DNA of 64,000 nucleotides from Oxyruncus cristatus (taxonomy: Eukaryota > Chordata > Aves > Passeriformes > Cotingidae), in NCBI GenBank assembly GCA_013399855.1, contig VXAY01004334.1:620001-684000 (forward strand), given 5' to 3'. The position numbers and the translations under genes are program-made. The notes beneath the pieces were generated by a model. It saw only the letters and a program-made list of their open reading frames with translations, did no database searches and was not told the DNA's origin. Below, in pieces: positions 23,757-36,700 of this stretch (position 1 is the stretch's first letter; each line of letters begins with the position of its first letter).

Positions 23757-24722
23757 TTCAAAGATGAGGACAAAGTTGATGTATTTAACACCTTCTTTAC
23801 CTCAGTCTTCAACAGTAAGACAGGTTGTCCTGAGGACAGCTGGCTTCTGCAGCTTGTAGACAGGGATAAGAAGCTGAATAACCCCCCTGTATCAAGGAGG
23901 AAACAGTCAGAGACCTGCTGAGCCACTTGGATCCTCAGAAGTCTATGGGACCAGATGGGATCCACCCTAGGGTGATGAGGGAGCTGGCAGAAGAGCTTGC
24001 CAAGCCGCTCTCCATCATTTACCAACAGTCCTGGCTCACTGGGGAGGTCCCAGATGATTGGAAGTTGGCGAATGTCACGCTGATCCACAAAAGGACCAGA
24101 AGGAGGACCTGGGAAACTACAGGCCTGTCAGCCTGACCTCAGTGCCTGGCAAGGTTATGGAGCAGATCATCCTAAGTGCAATCCCCTGTACTCAGCGCTG
24201 GTGAGGCCACACCTGGAGTGCTGTGTCCAGTTCTGGGCCCCTCAGTTCAGGAAGGTTATTGAGGTGCTGGAGCAGGTGCAGAGAAGAGCAACCAGGCTGG
24301 TGAAGGGAATTGAACACAAGCCCTGTGAGGAGAGGCTGAGGGAGCTGGGGTTGTTTAGCCTGGAGAAGAGGAGGCTCAGGGGAGACCTCATCGCTCTCTA
24401 CAACTACCTGAGAGAAGGTTGTAACCAGGTGGGGGTTGGTCTCTTCTCCCAGGCAACCAGCAGTAGGACAAGAGGGCACGGTCTTAAGCTCTGCTAGTGG
24501 AGGTTTAGGTTAGATATTAGGAGGAAATTCTTTAGACAGGGTAATCAGGCATTGGAATGGGCTGCCCAGGGAGGTGGTGGATTCTCCATCCCTGGAGGTT
24601 TTTAAGATGAGACTGGATGTAGCACTTAGTGCCGTAGTCTAGTAACCACAGTGGTGTTGGATCAAAGGTTGGACTTGAAGATCTCAGAGGTCCTTTCCAA
24701 CCCATGTGATTCTGTGATTTCC
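23757..24722 (+). mobile_element. CR1 LINE with internal deletion of the RT catalytic core
   Basis: The copy starts in the N-terminal part of the reverse transcriptase and runs to about 24175. It then jumps to the RT C-terminus at about 24185 and continues to a full 3-prime end (ccatgtgattctgtgattt at about 24703-24721). The segment normally between them, which holds the FADD-type catalytic box, is missing. It looks younger than most copies here, and its 3-prime end is the same subfamily as 6453-6788. Confidence 0.9.
23760..24497 (+). pseudogene. CR1 ORF2 reverse transcriptase, frameshifted and core-deleted
   Basis: Three segments in different frames follow the CR1 RT order. The first, near 23760-23885, has VFNTFFTSVFNSKT. 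The second, at 23927-24136, has KSMGPDGIHPRVMRELAEE, then [19 protein letters not shown], the RT0-RT1 region. Its frame is lost about 24110, and [17 protein letters not shown] continues in another frame to about 24175. The third, at 24201-24497, has [30 protein letters not shown] and [14 protein letters not shown], the C-terminus. The palm with the Asp-Asp catalytic motif is deleted at about 24175-24190. A frameshift near the C run at 23881-23887 also breaks the frame. It is non-functional. Confidence 0.85.
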
Positions 24723-27700
24723 AGAAGCCTGGTGAGTAACAGTCCACAAGAATATGAAGGATGTGGTTAACATGGATCTAGTCTTCTCAAGTTCAGGACG
24801 GAGTTAAACATGTTTCTCTTGCAAGCTAGACAAGTTGTCCTGCCTAGGTGTTGGATAGTGTCTAGTGAGGATAGTGTCTTCTGTCTTCGGTGTTCTATGA
24901 GTTTTAAAAACAGGAATGGTTATTCCTATTAAACAGGAAGGATTCCTGGGCACGTAGAGCAACTCACTGCACTCTTGAGTAAAGTGTCTAAATTTTTTAG
25001 AAGATAAGTAAAACTGCACTCCTGCCCCTCTTGACCTTGCAAATACAGTGAGGTGTGTTAATTATGTTGAAATTATTTCATTATTTCAGAAACAGGAAGT
25101 CTGTTAAATCTCTCCAGACTTGCTCATCAGTCCTTGAGTTATCATTATGTTCTTGTGTGCTCTTCTATTCAATAGCATTAAAATTAGCAGTTATCCTATA
25201 GGTAAGAACCTTGTCTTCAAGCTTAAATTTTAAATCCATGAAAACTTGCGTAAAGAAGTAGTTATCTATACAGCTTTTCAACATGTCAGCTCTTTTTCGA
25301 AGAAGACTATTCTATGATTGTCAGAACAGGATAATAACAGAGTATCCAATATGTAGTTGCCACCATAATTGTTGAAGTCAAAAAACTTTCTTTGTTGTGT
25401 ATCATTCAACCATTCAGCTATCAGTGGATGGAAAAAAAACCCAGAACGGTAGCTAGCTATGTACTGGAATTACAACTCAGATTGCCATAGTACTTTTTAA
25501 ACAAGCCTGTGTTTGCCACTTCTGGACAAAGAAGATGCCTTTTCAGTAGATGCTGGAGTACTTCTGTTGCAAAAGATCGAAATTCTAATGTAAACTACTC
25601 AGATGATTAACTTTCTCAGATACTTTCATTAATATGTACTGTTACTATGTAGCTTTAATTGTTTGTAAACTAAGTGTTTACACTTTTCTTCTATTGAGGT
25701 GCTGTCTTTTGTTTTCTCTTTCTGAACTCATGAAGGGCTTGTGTGCCGGAAGTTTCTCTGTAGGCTTTCTTGATACTAGGTGGTTTAACAAAAAAAGTGC
25801 CTTTCAAACTTTGCCTCTTTATAAAACACACTGTGATTTGCTAGGATAGTGATTCAGTGGCATTGTAGCAGAATTTGTTGGAGTGCCCCAGCAGACAGTG
25901 AGAAGATGCAAGCTTTGAGTGTGTGCAGTTAATTAGATGAAATGTATTTTGACAAGACACCTATTAATTGGAAATTAAAATTGATTTTCTTTTTGCATTT
26001 AATTATGTTTTATTTCAGCTCTTTGCTGAGAAGCTTTTCATCAGCTCTTAAGAGTTTGTGTTCCTGAATTTCACTGAATTTCATAAAGAAATGTAAGTCA
26101 GGTCATTGTAAGTTTTTATGTGCAGAGCTGTCAGTGTGTTCTTCTGAAATTGTTTCCAAGATCAGGATGCTACATATCTATGGAGTAACTGATTTTAAGA
26201 GCCAATCTAAGCACAGGGAATAAGCTCAGATCACATGTGCAGCTAATTATGCTGGTCTACCGTGATTTATGCTTCCAGTGCTACAAAAGACTTGTGTAGA
26301 AATAAATAAAGAAATATAGCAAGTGTTCTACTACATACCCATTAAGTTACAATAAAAGCTTCCACCAAAGTATAATACTTAAATGCATTATCTCAGTTTG
26401 ACAGAGTTTTGTCACAGAGAAGATCAACAATCTTTTCTTCTTGCTGTTCCTTTTCCTTCCCAAATACTTGTTTTGAGAATTTGGTACTGAGGGTGTATAG
26501 TTACACTAATGGTATAATTTTTCCTATTTAATGCACTTTATTTAAAAACAAAAACCCCACTGTGTGTATGACTTGTTCCTCTTACCTGCCTTCCCTTAAG
26601 TCCTGACGTGAAAATTAACTGTGTGAAGATTATTTTTAGCCTGAAAGAATTGATTTCTAAGATTGTTCTTGCACAACATCTATCTTCCCATGTTGTTCCC
26701 CAGAGAGTGTTGTGAGGTGTTCACCTTATTGTTAACTTCCTCTCTCAAGTTGTAACATAGCTTTTGGAAATATGTTGTTTTCTTTTCAAGTACATGCTGT
26801 GTAATATTTTACTATCTTGATGGATGCAGGAGAGAGACAAAATAAGGGGCAGGGAAGCTTTTAACCTTCAACTCATTCTTTGAAATACAGAGTTTTCTTC
26901 CACACTTAATTTGTCAGCATTAGTAAGTTCACTGGTATGGTTACAAGCCTGGCTGTGTCCTTTTGTGAGCACTAAACACGAATGGAAATTTGATGACTAA
27001 TACATTAAAAGACAGATAAGGAGCTACATGCTAAACTACCTCTTCACTGTAACCAGGGCCCTGCTCATTTTATCTCTTCATTTCACTGCAGAGCACTGAA
27101 GGACAAGTGCTCAAGAGGCCTGTCTCTCATGTCTCAAGATCTTTCATTGAATTGGCTTCCTTTATTGCTGTGATCCAAATATTTTTATAATCTCTTTTAT
27201 ACTGGTTTTGTTTTGGTTGTGGTTTGCTTTTTGTTTGTTTTAAATTTGCTGATCAGAAATCATGGTAGTTAGAGTACATAGTGAATTTAGATTTTGGATA
27301 GTGCAAAATCCTTCTACTGTAACAGTTCTTGGAGCAAAAGAGCACAAATGTACCTGTAAATGCATGGTGTTTCCTGTGAGTTACTATGGGAGCTGAATGC
27401 AGGGGCTGGTAAAGAACAGTGCTGGCAAAGAAACTACTCTTCTGAGGAGTGAAAATAATGCTAGCCTTTTATTAAGAATCTCTGTCTGAAAATATTCGCT
27501 GAGACTTTTGTATTGAGCTTGGACTGAAGAAGCTGAAGCAGTGGTGCTGGAAGAGTCCTCACCGTGTTTCTTCTTCTGGGGAAGAGTGAATATAGAATGT
27601 GTTGTCTGGGCCATAATGCTTGGGTGAAAGGAAAAAACTGAATGGTACCTGTGACACTTTATAAATATCCTAATACACAGATTTGAGTGCTAGTACTGCC

Positions 27701-29125
27701 CTTGGTACTGGAGAGGTGGGATTTTTTTTTTTTGGTGGGTTTTTTGGTTGGTTGGTTTTTGTTTGTTTTTATTTTCTCTGGAATCCCAAATATTTTGTTT
27801 GTTTATGTGAAGTACTGAGTTTGGGAGTTTTTGGTTGGTTAGGGTTTTTTTTGTTTTGTAGAGGTTTTTTTCTGGTTTTCTCTGATGATGGGGTCCTTTT
27901 TGTGTTTCTGTGGTTTTTTTTTTTTTTACTCATATCCAGACACAAACCCAGTATAGTAATGAAAGATACTTCTATGTGTGCACATGATAATAGCTTTACA
28001 TTTGTTTCTTTGTTATTTTTCACCATTCTTGACTCTGTCACTAGCTTGTAGGGGAAATCTTGAACCTAATAACTAAATAACTAATAACTAAATTGCACAG
28101 AAAGCGTACTTGATTGTAGACTCATCAACTTTTTGTGGATTACATCTATGTCAGGGTTTCTTGGGATGCTCTTTCTTGCTGGCATATCACTTAGTTTTTG
28201 TAGGAGAGAGGGAATTCAGCTTAGCCATTGAAAAAGAAAATACTGTTGATGACTTCTTACTATGGTCATAACCAATTTGTATTTACATTTGTTTAATAAA
28301 CTCTTAGTTTGCAAAAGTCAACACTGTTTATTTAAAAATGCAAATCAGAAAAGCATAATTGTAAAAATAAGTAAACCATAACTGATGACAGGACACCTTA
28401 TTTGGCATTAAATGTCCACATTTGTAAGGGTAAGATAGGTGTCTGAGTTAAGTTATGCCTTTAGATATCAGATTTTACAAGTTTTCCTTGCAACAGGAGT
28501 AGAAAGACATAACAAAATTTCTAGAGAACCGGCAACCACACGAGGCTGACATGAATGTTCATTTGTCAACTGGAATAGTCTTTGAAGGAATACACCAGTT
28601 TTGCATTAGTTTTTCCATAAAACAAATAAACCAAAAAAGTCCTACCCCTAGCATTGAGACAGTTTTTCATTGTTTTTACCATCTGCAAAAGTGCAGTTTT
28701 ACAGCTAGTGATATTTTTCATTAGATTTTATAACTTAGATCTTTGCCAGCCATTCTTTGTTTTTACATTCTGTGTTTCAGCAAAGCAGGTACTGTCTGAA
28801 TTTTTAGTTTTAGCTGACAAATGTTTTCAAGAGTAAAATCACCAGAAGCAAGAATGTGATAAATTAGCAAACGATATATTTCTAGCAGGGGCCTAGCTCT
28901 CGATGAGGTTGCATTTAGTATGTACCTTTGAATTCTGAGTTACTCCCCAGACTTTTTTTTTAACCTGTTTTTATTTATTTTAATTCACTAGGGTGTACGA
29001 TTCTTTTTATCTTCATCTAAGATAAACCTAAGCTATTCAATGAATCAAGTTTTTGTTGTTGTTTTCTTGTTTCTGAAAGCTGCTCTTAGCCTGTTTCTCC
29101 AAGTCACTTTCCTTTTAACTTTTAA
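24723..29125. other. AT-rich non-repetitive DNA, no gene seen
   Basis: No repeat family or gene was recognised, apart from the T/G-rich low-complexity tract listed at 27716-27927. The sequence near 25840-26060 has several TAATTA/ATTAAT-like homeodomain-type words, which are common in AT-rich DNA. Confidence 0.5.
27716..27927. repeat. T/G-rich low-complexity tract
   Basis: About 210 bases are dominated by T and G on the plus strand, with T runs at 27722-27733 and 27914-27927 and ggttggttggttt-type stretches between. The long plus-strand open frame across it is a by-product of the low stop-codon density of T/G-rich sequence (Phe/Gly/Trp-rich translation). Confidence 0.8.
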
Positions 29126-30024
29126 TCAGGCCTTTCTTAATAAGAGATGTCTGCTGGCACTGTTTTCAGTATAGTGTCTTTCAGTGCGATACATGAAGTC
29201 TGTGGAATTTAATTCTTTTAACAGTTCTTTATCTTCTTTTTAATAGGGTCTCTCATTTCTCTGTCATTTTCCTTTTGGAAGTCACATACAACTGTGGTGG
29301 ATTTTTTGGCTTTTGGGACTCCTGTAGGGATATTGAGTCTGAATGCACTATTAGCGTGCCTTTCAATAGAAAAAAATTGAACAAGATCCTTCATGCACTC
29401 TGGGATTGCATCTCTAATGGTTTCTCTAACCAGCTCTCTATGAAATGATTATTGTAGCGCTAAAAGTTTCTTCTCTGCTTTGTGTCCCAGTGTGATACGT
29501 GCCTGATATTCATGGGTATCTGCCATTACAGTTGTATTTCTTTCCCTCACTGCCTCTCTGATCTCTCCCATTGTATCGTCAGTGGTCAGTGCTGTCATTC
29601 CGCTAAGGCAGTTGATAATACTTTGAGCTCTTACATTTGGATCCAGGATCACCGAAATCTGCCTTTGTACAAAAATTCAGTCAGAGGCCAAATACTCCCC
29701 TGGACTCTTAATGTGGACACCTGAGAACTGAGACTTTCTACTTAAAAAACTTCATTCTGCTTAATATCCTGTTGTCATTCCATTGAGAGAGCAATGTATC
29801 GAGTTCCAAGGCTTTTATAGCTCGTCCACAAGATCTGGCATTTCACGGGAACAGGGTAATGATTACAGAATACTTCAAGTGTGTCCCTGTTCCATCACGA
29901 CTGATTATCCATTTTCTTTCTGAACTCTAACTCCTGCCTTGGTGGGAAAAAAACGTACACGCTGTGAACATCTTCAGAGCTCTTCTCTGCTGTAATCACG
30001 TATTTGTTGGTTTTTGTCATCATG
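29126..30024 (-). pseudogene. Coding-like island, decayed and of unknown identity
   Basis: I do not recognise this sequence. On the minus strand several consecutive segments read as balanced, charged protein rather than AT-rich noise. The first runs from 30023 with MMTKTNKYVITAEKSSEDVH, stops at 29895-29897, and stays readable in the same frame past TGA stops (for example VFCNHYPVPVKCQIL). The second is at 29449-29652, with AQSIINCLSG, DTMGEIREAVRERN and LGHKAEKKLLALQ, and continues past one TAA with HRELVRETIRDAIPECMKDL. The third ends at 29126, with KEDKELLKELNSTDF and RHLLLRKA. The order could be one old gene with frameshifts and stops. A splice-acceptor-like tctctgtactatttcag lies just upstream (30025-30041). 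It could be an old processed or exonic pseudogene, a decayed retroviral gene or chance. Confidence 0.35.
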
Positions 30025-32252
30025 CTGAAATAGTACAGAGATCCGAAGGAAGTACAAGGTAAGAGTGAATTGCATCTCTAATTGAAACTAATAGGAGTCT
30101 CTGGCTCTTTTTATTTAGCCATCTGTTGGCATCCATGTTCTAGTTAACTCCACATGTATTTGTTCAGAGTATTGTCCATTCAGAATATTACATTTTAGAT
30201 AGTTATAATAATTGACTTGTATTTTAATGCTAATCTGTACTATTTAGCTCCGAGGTCCAATTACTTATTGTTGAGGGGATAAAGAATCAATGGTGATTTT
30301 TCTCCATCTCTACCCTAGATTATTTGTACTACATTGTAGCTATTTAAAATTAAAAAAATTGCACAGTTCATTATTGTGCTGTTGACTACTCACTCTCAAT
30401 ATATATTCCTTTTTGTGATGGAATAGAACACTTTTTTTGAAGTATGATACTTCTGATAGGTTTTTTGTTTATCCTCAGTTTAAAGTGCTAATATTTGTAG
30501 TAACAGCAAAAACATTCAAATAACATATTTTGCTGAGAATTCTGTGATTCTGGAATATGTAAGTAGAACTGTATCCATAACCAAAATCAGCTCTTTGGCA
30601 GCATTTTTTTTTCCTGCAAGACTGGTGAAATTCATAAGGTTTAGTCATGCAAAAGTTTTTCCCATCTAGCTTTGTTGATGAGTTTTATGAAATGCCACGG
30701 TAAGTAGCTCGGTAAGAGATCTGTTGAATTAATTTTACTTGGAATTAGATAGCTAATTCTACTTATAGCACTGAATATAATGCAACTAGTTGTTGCACTG
30801 AAAGGCGGAATCATTTTACTTTCTTGTATGGGGGAAAAGTAACCTTAAAAAAAGACAAGGAAACACTGATTTTATGTATAAGATCTAAAATATTTTTTTT
30901 GTATATTAAGTGAAAACAATAATACTCAGCTTTTATATAGTCTTAAATTTTATCAATAGCTTTGATAACAATGAAGTTTATGTATTAAGTGATTATAATA
31001 ACACAATCAAAGTATATGCCCATCCACAGATGTAAATACCCTAGTTAGATTAGAAGAACCAGGTCATACAGAGGGAGGAAGGTGAGTCCTACTGTTCTCC
31101 TTCTTACACTGTTGCAAGGCTGTAAGCACCACATCAGAGTTAAACTTAGTGCCTTGTAACTGTATACTGCAAAAAACATATGATCAGTGCATTTATGTTC
31201 TAGTTCAATCTCTTGGCTTCTAAAATGCTGAGGAGGCTCAAGTTCTGGGATGTGTTCATCTGTGTTAATTTTAGAATTTTTCTCTCCAAACTGTGGTACT
31301 TCATCTTCAGCTCCCTCAAACGTATCAATATTGAGAGATGCCTAAATTTATTGACTGTGTCTTGGTTGAGATGCCTGCTGTTCAGATTTGCACTCTGTAT
31401 TTTGTCAGCAGTCTATGTAATATTAAATACATTTCTGTATCTACGTTCTTATTCAAAGTAACTGCACTGTAGAGTTTTGACTTCATAACTGTAGAGTATA
31501 TTATTCCCAGCACATTAAGAAAATTCTAAATATAACAAAAACAATAAATCAGCAATAAGTTTTGTGTGGGACAGTGACTTTGCTTGCAGGTAGGCTTGTT
31601 GTTATAAAAATGCTATGAAACACTGAAATCTTGGCTTTACAAATAGTTATGGATTGTGAAAATTTGTTAAAAATGTAGGGGTGAATAGTGAAACTTGTAC
31701 AGACTGAGCTTGAACTAGTCACAGAATGATGAGCAACTAATTCTCCATATTATAGTTATGTTTTAGTTCTGCTGTTATAATGGAATATCTGATTGATGCA
31801 CCTGAAACTTTTACAGTCTAGAAGAAAAATTTCTAGCTGGTGTGATAAGGCACCTCCTCCTGCTGGTTCCTGTTTTGTTTTATTTCTTGTCTATCAAACT
31901 TACCGTGAAGTTCTAGGACATGGCAGGAAAGCAAAACATCATAGGAGAATTTACTCCCACATAGGCATAAAAATGACCTGTAATCTACATACTTGAAAAT
32001 ATTTCTCCTTGTTGGAAATAATGACAGCTCCTTTCCTATTTTAACATTTGATTCATACAGAATTTGTAAATAGGAGATTCCTACAATCATAATGTGATAT
32101 GAAAGGTATTGCCCCAGGGATTTAGATGAGGTGATGAAGAAATTTTTGTATTAATTCAGTGGAAAGTACTGGTGTCCTCAACTGAGAAGCCAATACAATG
32201 AACCAGTATTAATGAACCTACTTCAACCAATAGATAAAATAATATTTACTAA

Positions 32253-32290
32253 AAAAACAACAAACAAGCCAACAACAACAACAGCAAAAA
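32253..32290. repeat. AAC-rich simple repeat
   Basis: This is an imperfect aac/aaca triplet run interrupted by aagcc. It is simple sequence only. Confidence 0.7.
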
Positions 32291-33690
32291 CTTTAGAAAA
32301 GGCAAAATGAACTTTAAATGCACATACAGCTTTAAGGCTTGACACTTCTTCCTTTAAATGGCTCCGTTGACAAATTCTGACTCTACACAAAAGATAAATT
32401 GAGAAAACTGCAAAAGTCAATTGTTCTGCAGGATTAAGGGATAGGGTAACTTTTTCACAGGATTCGTATTTGAGCTTACTGAAACCAGACATGTATTTTC
32501 TGTCTTTAGTGATTTGTTCAGTCCACAAAAAGACAGCCTACATTTTTCTGAAGAAGAAAAAAGCAAAGCAAAAAAGATACTATTTCATGCTGAAAATGCT
32601 GAAATTCTTTTCAGATGAATGAAATGCCTAATTCGTCTCAACTGAAAGCAGCACAAAGCTTTGACTTTTACTTCTGTGTTCTTGAAAAAACAGGCCCCAT
32701 ATTATACAATGCCAAATGGAAACATAACTAGCATTGACATGCTAAGGTGAGTGTTCAAGAAACACTTGAACACTTCAAGAAAATGGATAATTTTTGTCAT
32801 TTTTGGTTAACCAGAACTCGTTCGTATTCTTGTTTTAACTGACCAAAAATGCCCTATATTTATTTTAGCCTTTTGGTGAACCAAAATTAGATGTTTGCAT
32901 GTCTGTAGATATAAGATATTTGCACGTTGCCACATCCTGCCCCATTTGTTCATTTCCCTGCTGACAGATACCCGATGCCTTAATATTGTCCTGCATAACA
33001 TATGTTCAGAAGTTTGCATAATAGCATATTTTAAACTGCTTTATTTTGGATCCCACCTGTGTCTTTACTGTCATATGTCTTAATACATATTGAACCCACA
33101 GACCTGTGAGTCTTGAAAAGAAAGGTAGAACTTCTGTATTTTTTGTATTTAAAATATTTCTAATTACTTTAAAAATAATTACATATAATGTAATTTTCTT
33201 TTCAAAAGGATATTACATACTGTTATTGGACTACTTAAAATGCTAAATTTCTATTTGAGTAGTACGTGTTTGAGTATGATAAGTGTTCCTGCATTTTTTC
33301 AGTGCATGTGTGTTATGAACTTTTTGAACACTTAGGAGTAAAATAGGTATTTATTGTTTTATGGAATAAGGAAAAATGTTGGTTATTTTCTTTTCAGATA
33401 TTTATTTCAGCAGAAAATGTTGGAATGGATAATAAATATCAGAGGTAGAAAATAAACTTGATAACCTGTAATTTGTACCTTCCTCAGTATGGCGTAAAAG
33501 TATTTTGTTATATTTATTTGCTTTGTTACACTTTAAATGTTCTAGCTCTTTCAACTTCATACTTTTTAATAGGGTTTTTTATAGCCTAATAAATATTACA
33601 ACAGTTTTACTTGGCATCCCATTTTTTTTTCTAACTTCAGAGTATTATTTCTAATCATTGTAACATCCTGAATAACAGACCATGTTTCTT

Positions 33691-33711
33691 TATATACTTA
33701 TATATATATAC
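33691..33711. repeat. Short TA-rich simple repeat
   Basis: Two short alternating TA runs are separated by ctta. Only simple-sequence DNA is seen. Confidence 0.7.
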
Positions 33712-36700
33712 AGTTTGAGCATATAAGAGTAATCCTTTCCTCCTATAATTATCTTATTTCTTTTTGTTCTCTAGGATAGATTGCTTCTTTAGACTGCTTC
33801 CTGAAACTTTTCTCTTTCTCTGATGACTAAGAACTAAGTTTAAGCTTCGTTCATTAATCAGTGAAACTCTTAGAAGCAAAAGATACATACTATATCCTTA
33901 CCTGTCCAGTAGTGAAATACCGTCATTACTAATAGAGACCTTTGGGAGGCCAAGTTGAAAATGTATGTTATTATTTGGTGCTGGATTCACCATGATCACA
34001 TTTAAAGTTGTAGTTGTGAAATATAAAGCTTTAGGAAGTGGTATCCTATATGAGGAAGATTTTCTCTTAGTGAATACACCATTGTTCTAAAAAACAAATT
34101 GGAAATAGTGGATTGACAAGAGTGATAATTTGTTCATGAGTCATTTTACTAGTTGGATTCTTGAAATAGTTTTGATTGCTGCTACAACAGCATTTGTGGA
34201 AGACTTAGAATTTTTCAATGGCAAAACTTTTTCAAAATTCTGTGTCTCCTTTGGGAAATTTTTTCAGTACTTGAAAAACAGCCTAGCCTAGGTGCCTTGA
34301 AGAAGCCTGAATGTTAGGGCTAAAGAAACTATGGATTATGAATTATCTGTTTACTTCAGGAGAGGAGATTTTTTCTAAATTAGGCCTTTGTCATAAGCCT
34401 CAAAAGAACCCTCAGCACATTAATACATTAAGCAATGAGCTCCCTCGGCAGTTTGCTCTCCTACCAATTTGACTTGATTATTATGAAATCGTAACAATAT
34501 AACCTGATATTATAACTATTTCTTATTCTGAAATGTCAAGTCAGAGTCTGCATCACAAAAGTGAGGACGTTTCCTAGCCTTGAAATTAATTTTTTTTTTT
34601 TAGTTGATAAGTGTGATGGCAATATGTGAGTAAAGAGAATGACCACCATGCTTATAGAAAGCAATTTTTTTTTAAAAATCCCTGTGTCAGTCTTTGTCAT
34701 GAAAATTGAAATACTCTATTAAAACAAAAAGCATAACTGTTCCCTGAAACAGTACACAAGATTCGAGGTTACTTTGAGAACTATTGATTTTAAAGTTCTT
34801 GAAGAGTGTCTGTAGCCAGCATAGCAATTTGACATCTTAATTAGACTAGTCCTCTGAGAATTTGGCTCCCCATACAGTATGTTTGTGAATCTAATCAACC
34901 AGGCAGCAAAAAAAGCCTCAAAAAACAATTATAGATACTATCTTTATTTTAACTCACAAGGGAGCAAGAGTTTAAATACTGGAGCTCTTGCTTCTGTGAT
35001 AATTAAACCATGGATCTGAATGAATAGAAAGGCAAAAAAAAATAGTACCCTGAAGAAATCTATTCACCACAAGTTGAGGTCCTTGGCAGTTAACAGAAGC
35101 AGGAAAAGGACAAAAGAAATTCTTGGACTGTGCCAAGACTGTGCCATAAAATACAAGCTACCTGCTGGACTAGTGTGCATCAAATTTTGGGTTTTTTTCT
35201 TTGGGGATTTATCAAGGCACAGGAAGTCATATATGAGAGTTTTTAGTTTTGTCGTGGCAGGTTGGTCAGTCTGTCATCTGGATTAAAACATGAATAGCTA
35301 GAAACAGTGGTTAGATTCAACAATACACAGGTTTCTTTTTTCCTGCATTTAGTTTTTCAATAGGATAGTTGTTCATTCGCCATTCATTTATGATCCTAAG
35401 ATTTCAAGCTCTACGTTTGGTATTACAACTGTGTTGGCGATTGAACGGTGTATTGTGTTCTGTGAACACATAGCTGTAGTATTTCTGGATGTTAGTCTGT
35501 ATCTGTGATCTAATAATTACCTTTTCTTTCCTTAGGGAAGAGGTTTGTGCACTGGATTTTTCCTTGTCATTGATAGAAAAGACTTGGTCTTTGGTTTCAC
35601 ACTTTGATTATGTTGAAAATTTGAGTTTGTAAATTCCTGTGAGAGAGTCCTGAGGAGTTCTCAGTAGGTCAGAAGTATATGCCAGAGCCTTTTACAACTA
35701 GAAAACTAGTGTCACTCAGACAAAACTATCTCCTGGGGCAGGAAATTCTACTTTGCTTTTGTGATGGAGTTGTTAGTTATGTTTGTTTATTCCAGACATC
35801 TTTAACAGTCTTGTTGCTTTACTTAAGCTAGACCGCCGATTGCCTAAACCTGGAGACTGAAACCTGGCAGTCAGTGCTCTGCCAGGTACAGAGCAGAAGA
35901 GAGAAAATTTACATTCTCACAGGCATCATTTACCTTAGTGTAAATAGCCATAACTCCAGCTATGAATCTTGCCTATGAGTAGTTTTCAATTTATCATCTT
36001 CTTTTTAAATTACTGAATCAGTAGAAAGTATTTATAGCAGCAGGCATTGATGTCAAAAGACCATCTGGGACTTTTAAAGGGAAAGGTACTTATTATTTTT
36101 TTTACTATTTACTTTTTTTTCCTTCTTTACAACTTCAGGTTTCACTTTCCTTATTTAGCAGTGATTTTTGTGAGGGACTGCTGGCAGTAGTGGGGCAGGT
36201 GTGTAAACCAGGCTTACTGGGTCTTTTGGGAAATGCCCAGTCATAACAGCAGTTATGGATGTAGTGTACTCTTTGAAGCAGTTTATTAGTCACATGCTGT
36301 CATTCTTTTTCTTGATCACAAAAATAGAATCTGGATAAAATAAGGATATTCCTACTAACAGTTGGAGAGAGACTCTCAGAGTTTGAAACACGATATCTGA
36401 TATAAGATGTGTTGGAAAGTGTTTACTGTTAGCAATGAAGTCTTCCTTAACTAAAAGACACCTGATGGCAGAGGTATTTGGTTAATTTGACAAGATCTAG
36501 TAATGCACAATGTTAGGCACAGCCTCAGCTACATGATCATGAAAACTAAAGCCATTAGGGCACATATGCACTCGCTGTCATACTTGCTCTCTGGCCCATT
36601 GACTGGACTCTGTTTCGGAGGCCAGAAGCAGGCTTTTGTATATAGACTCTTTAAGCCTTGCTGAATGGTGTTCTGGGAAGGTTTGCCTTAGTGGTAACTA

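Noticed and set aside
27683..28051. 122-codon plus-strand open frame
   Set aside because: It reads through the T/G-rich low-complexity tract, giving Phe/Gly/Trp/Val runs; there is no protein-like order.
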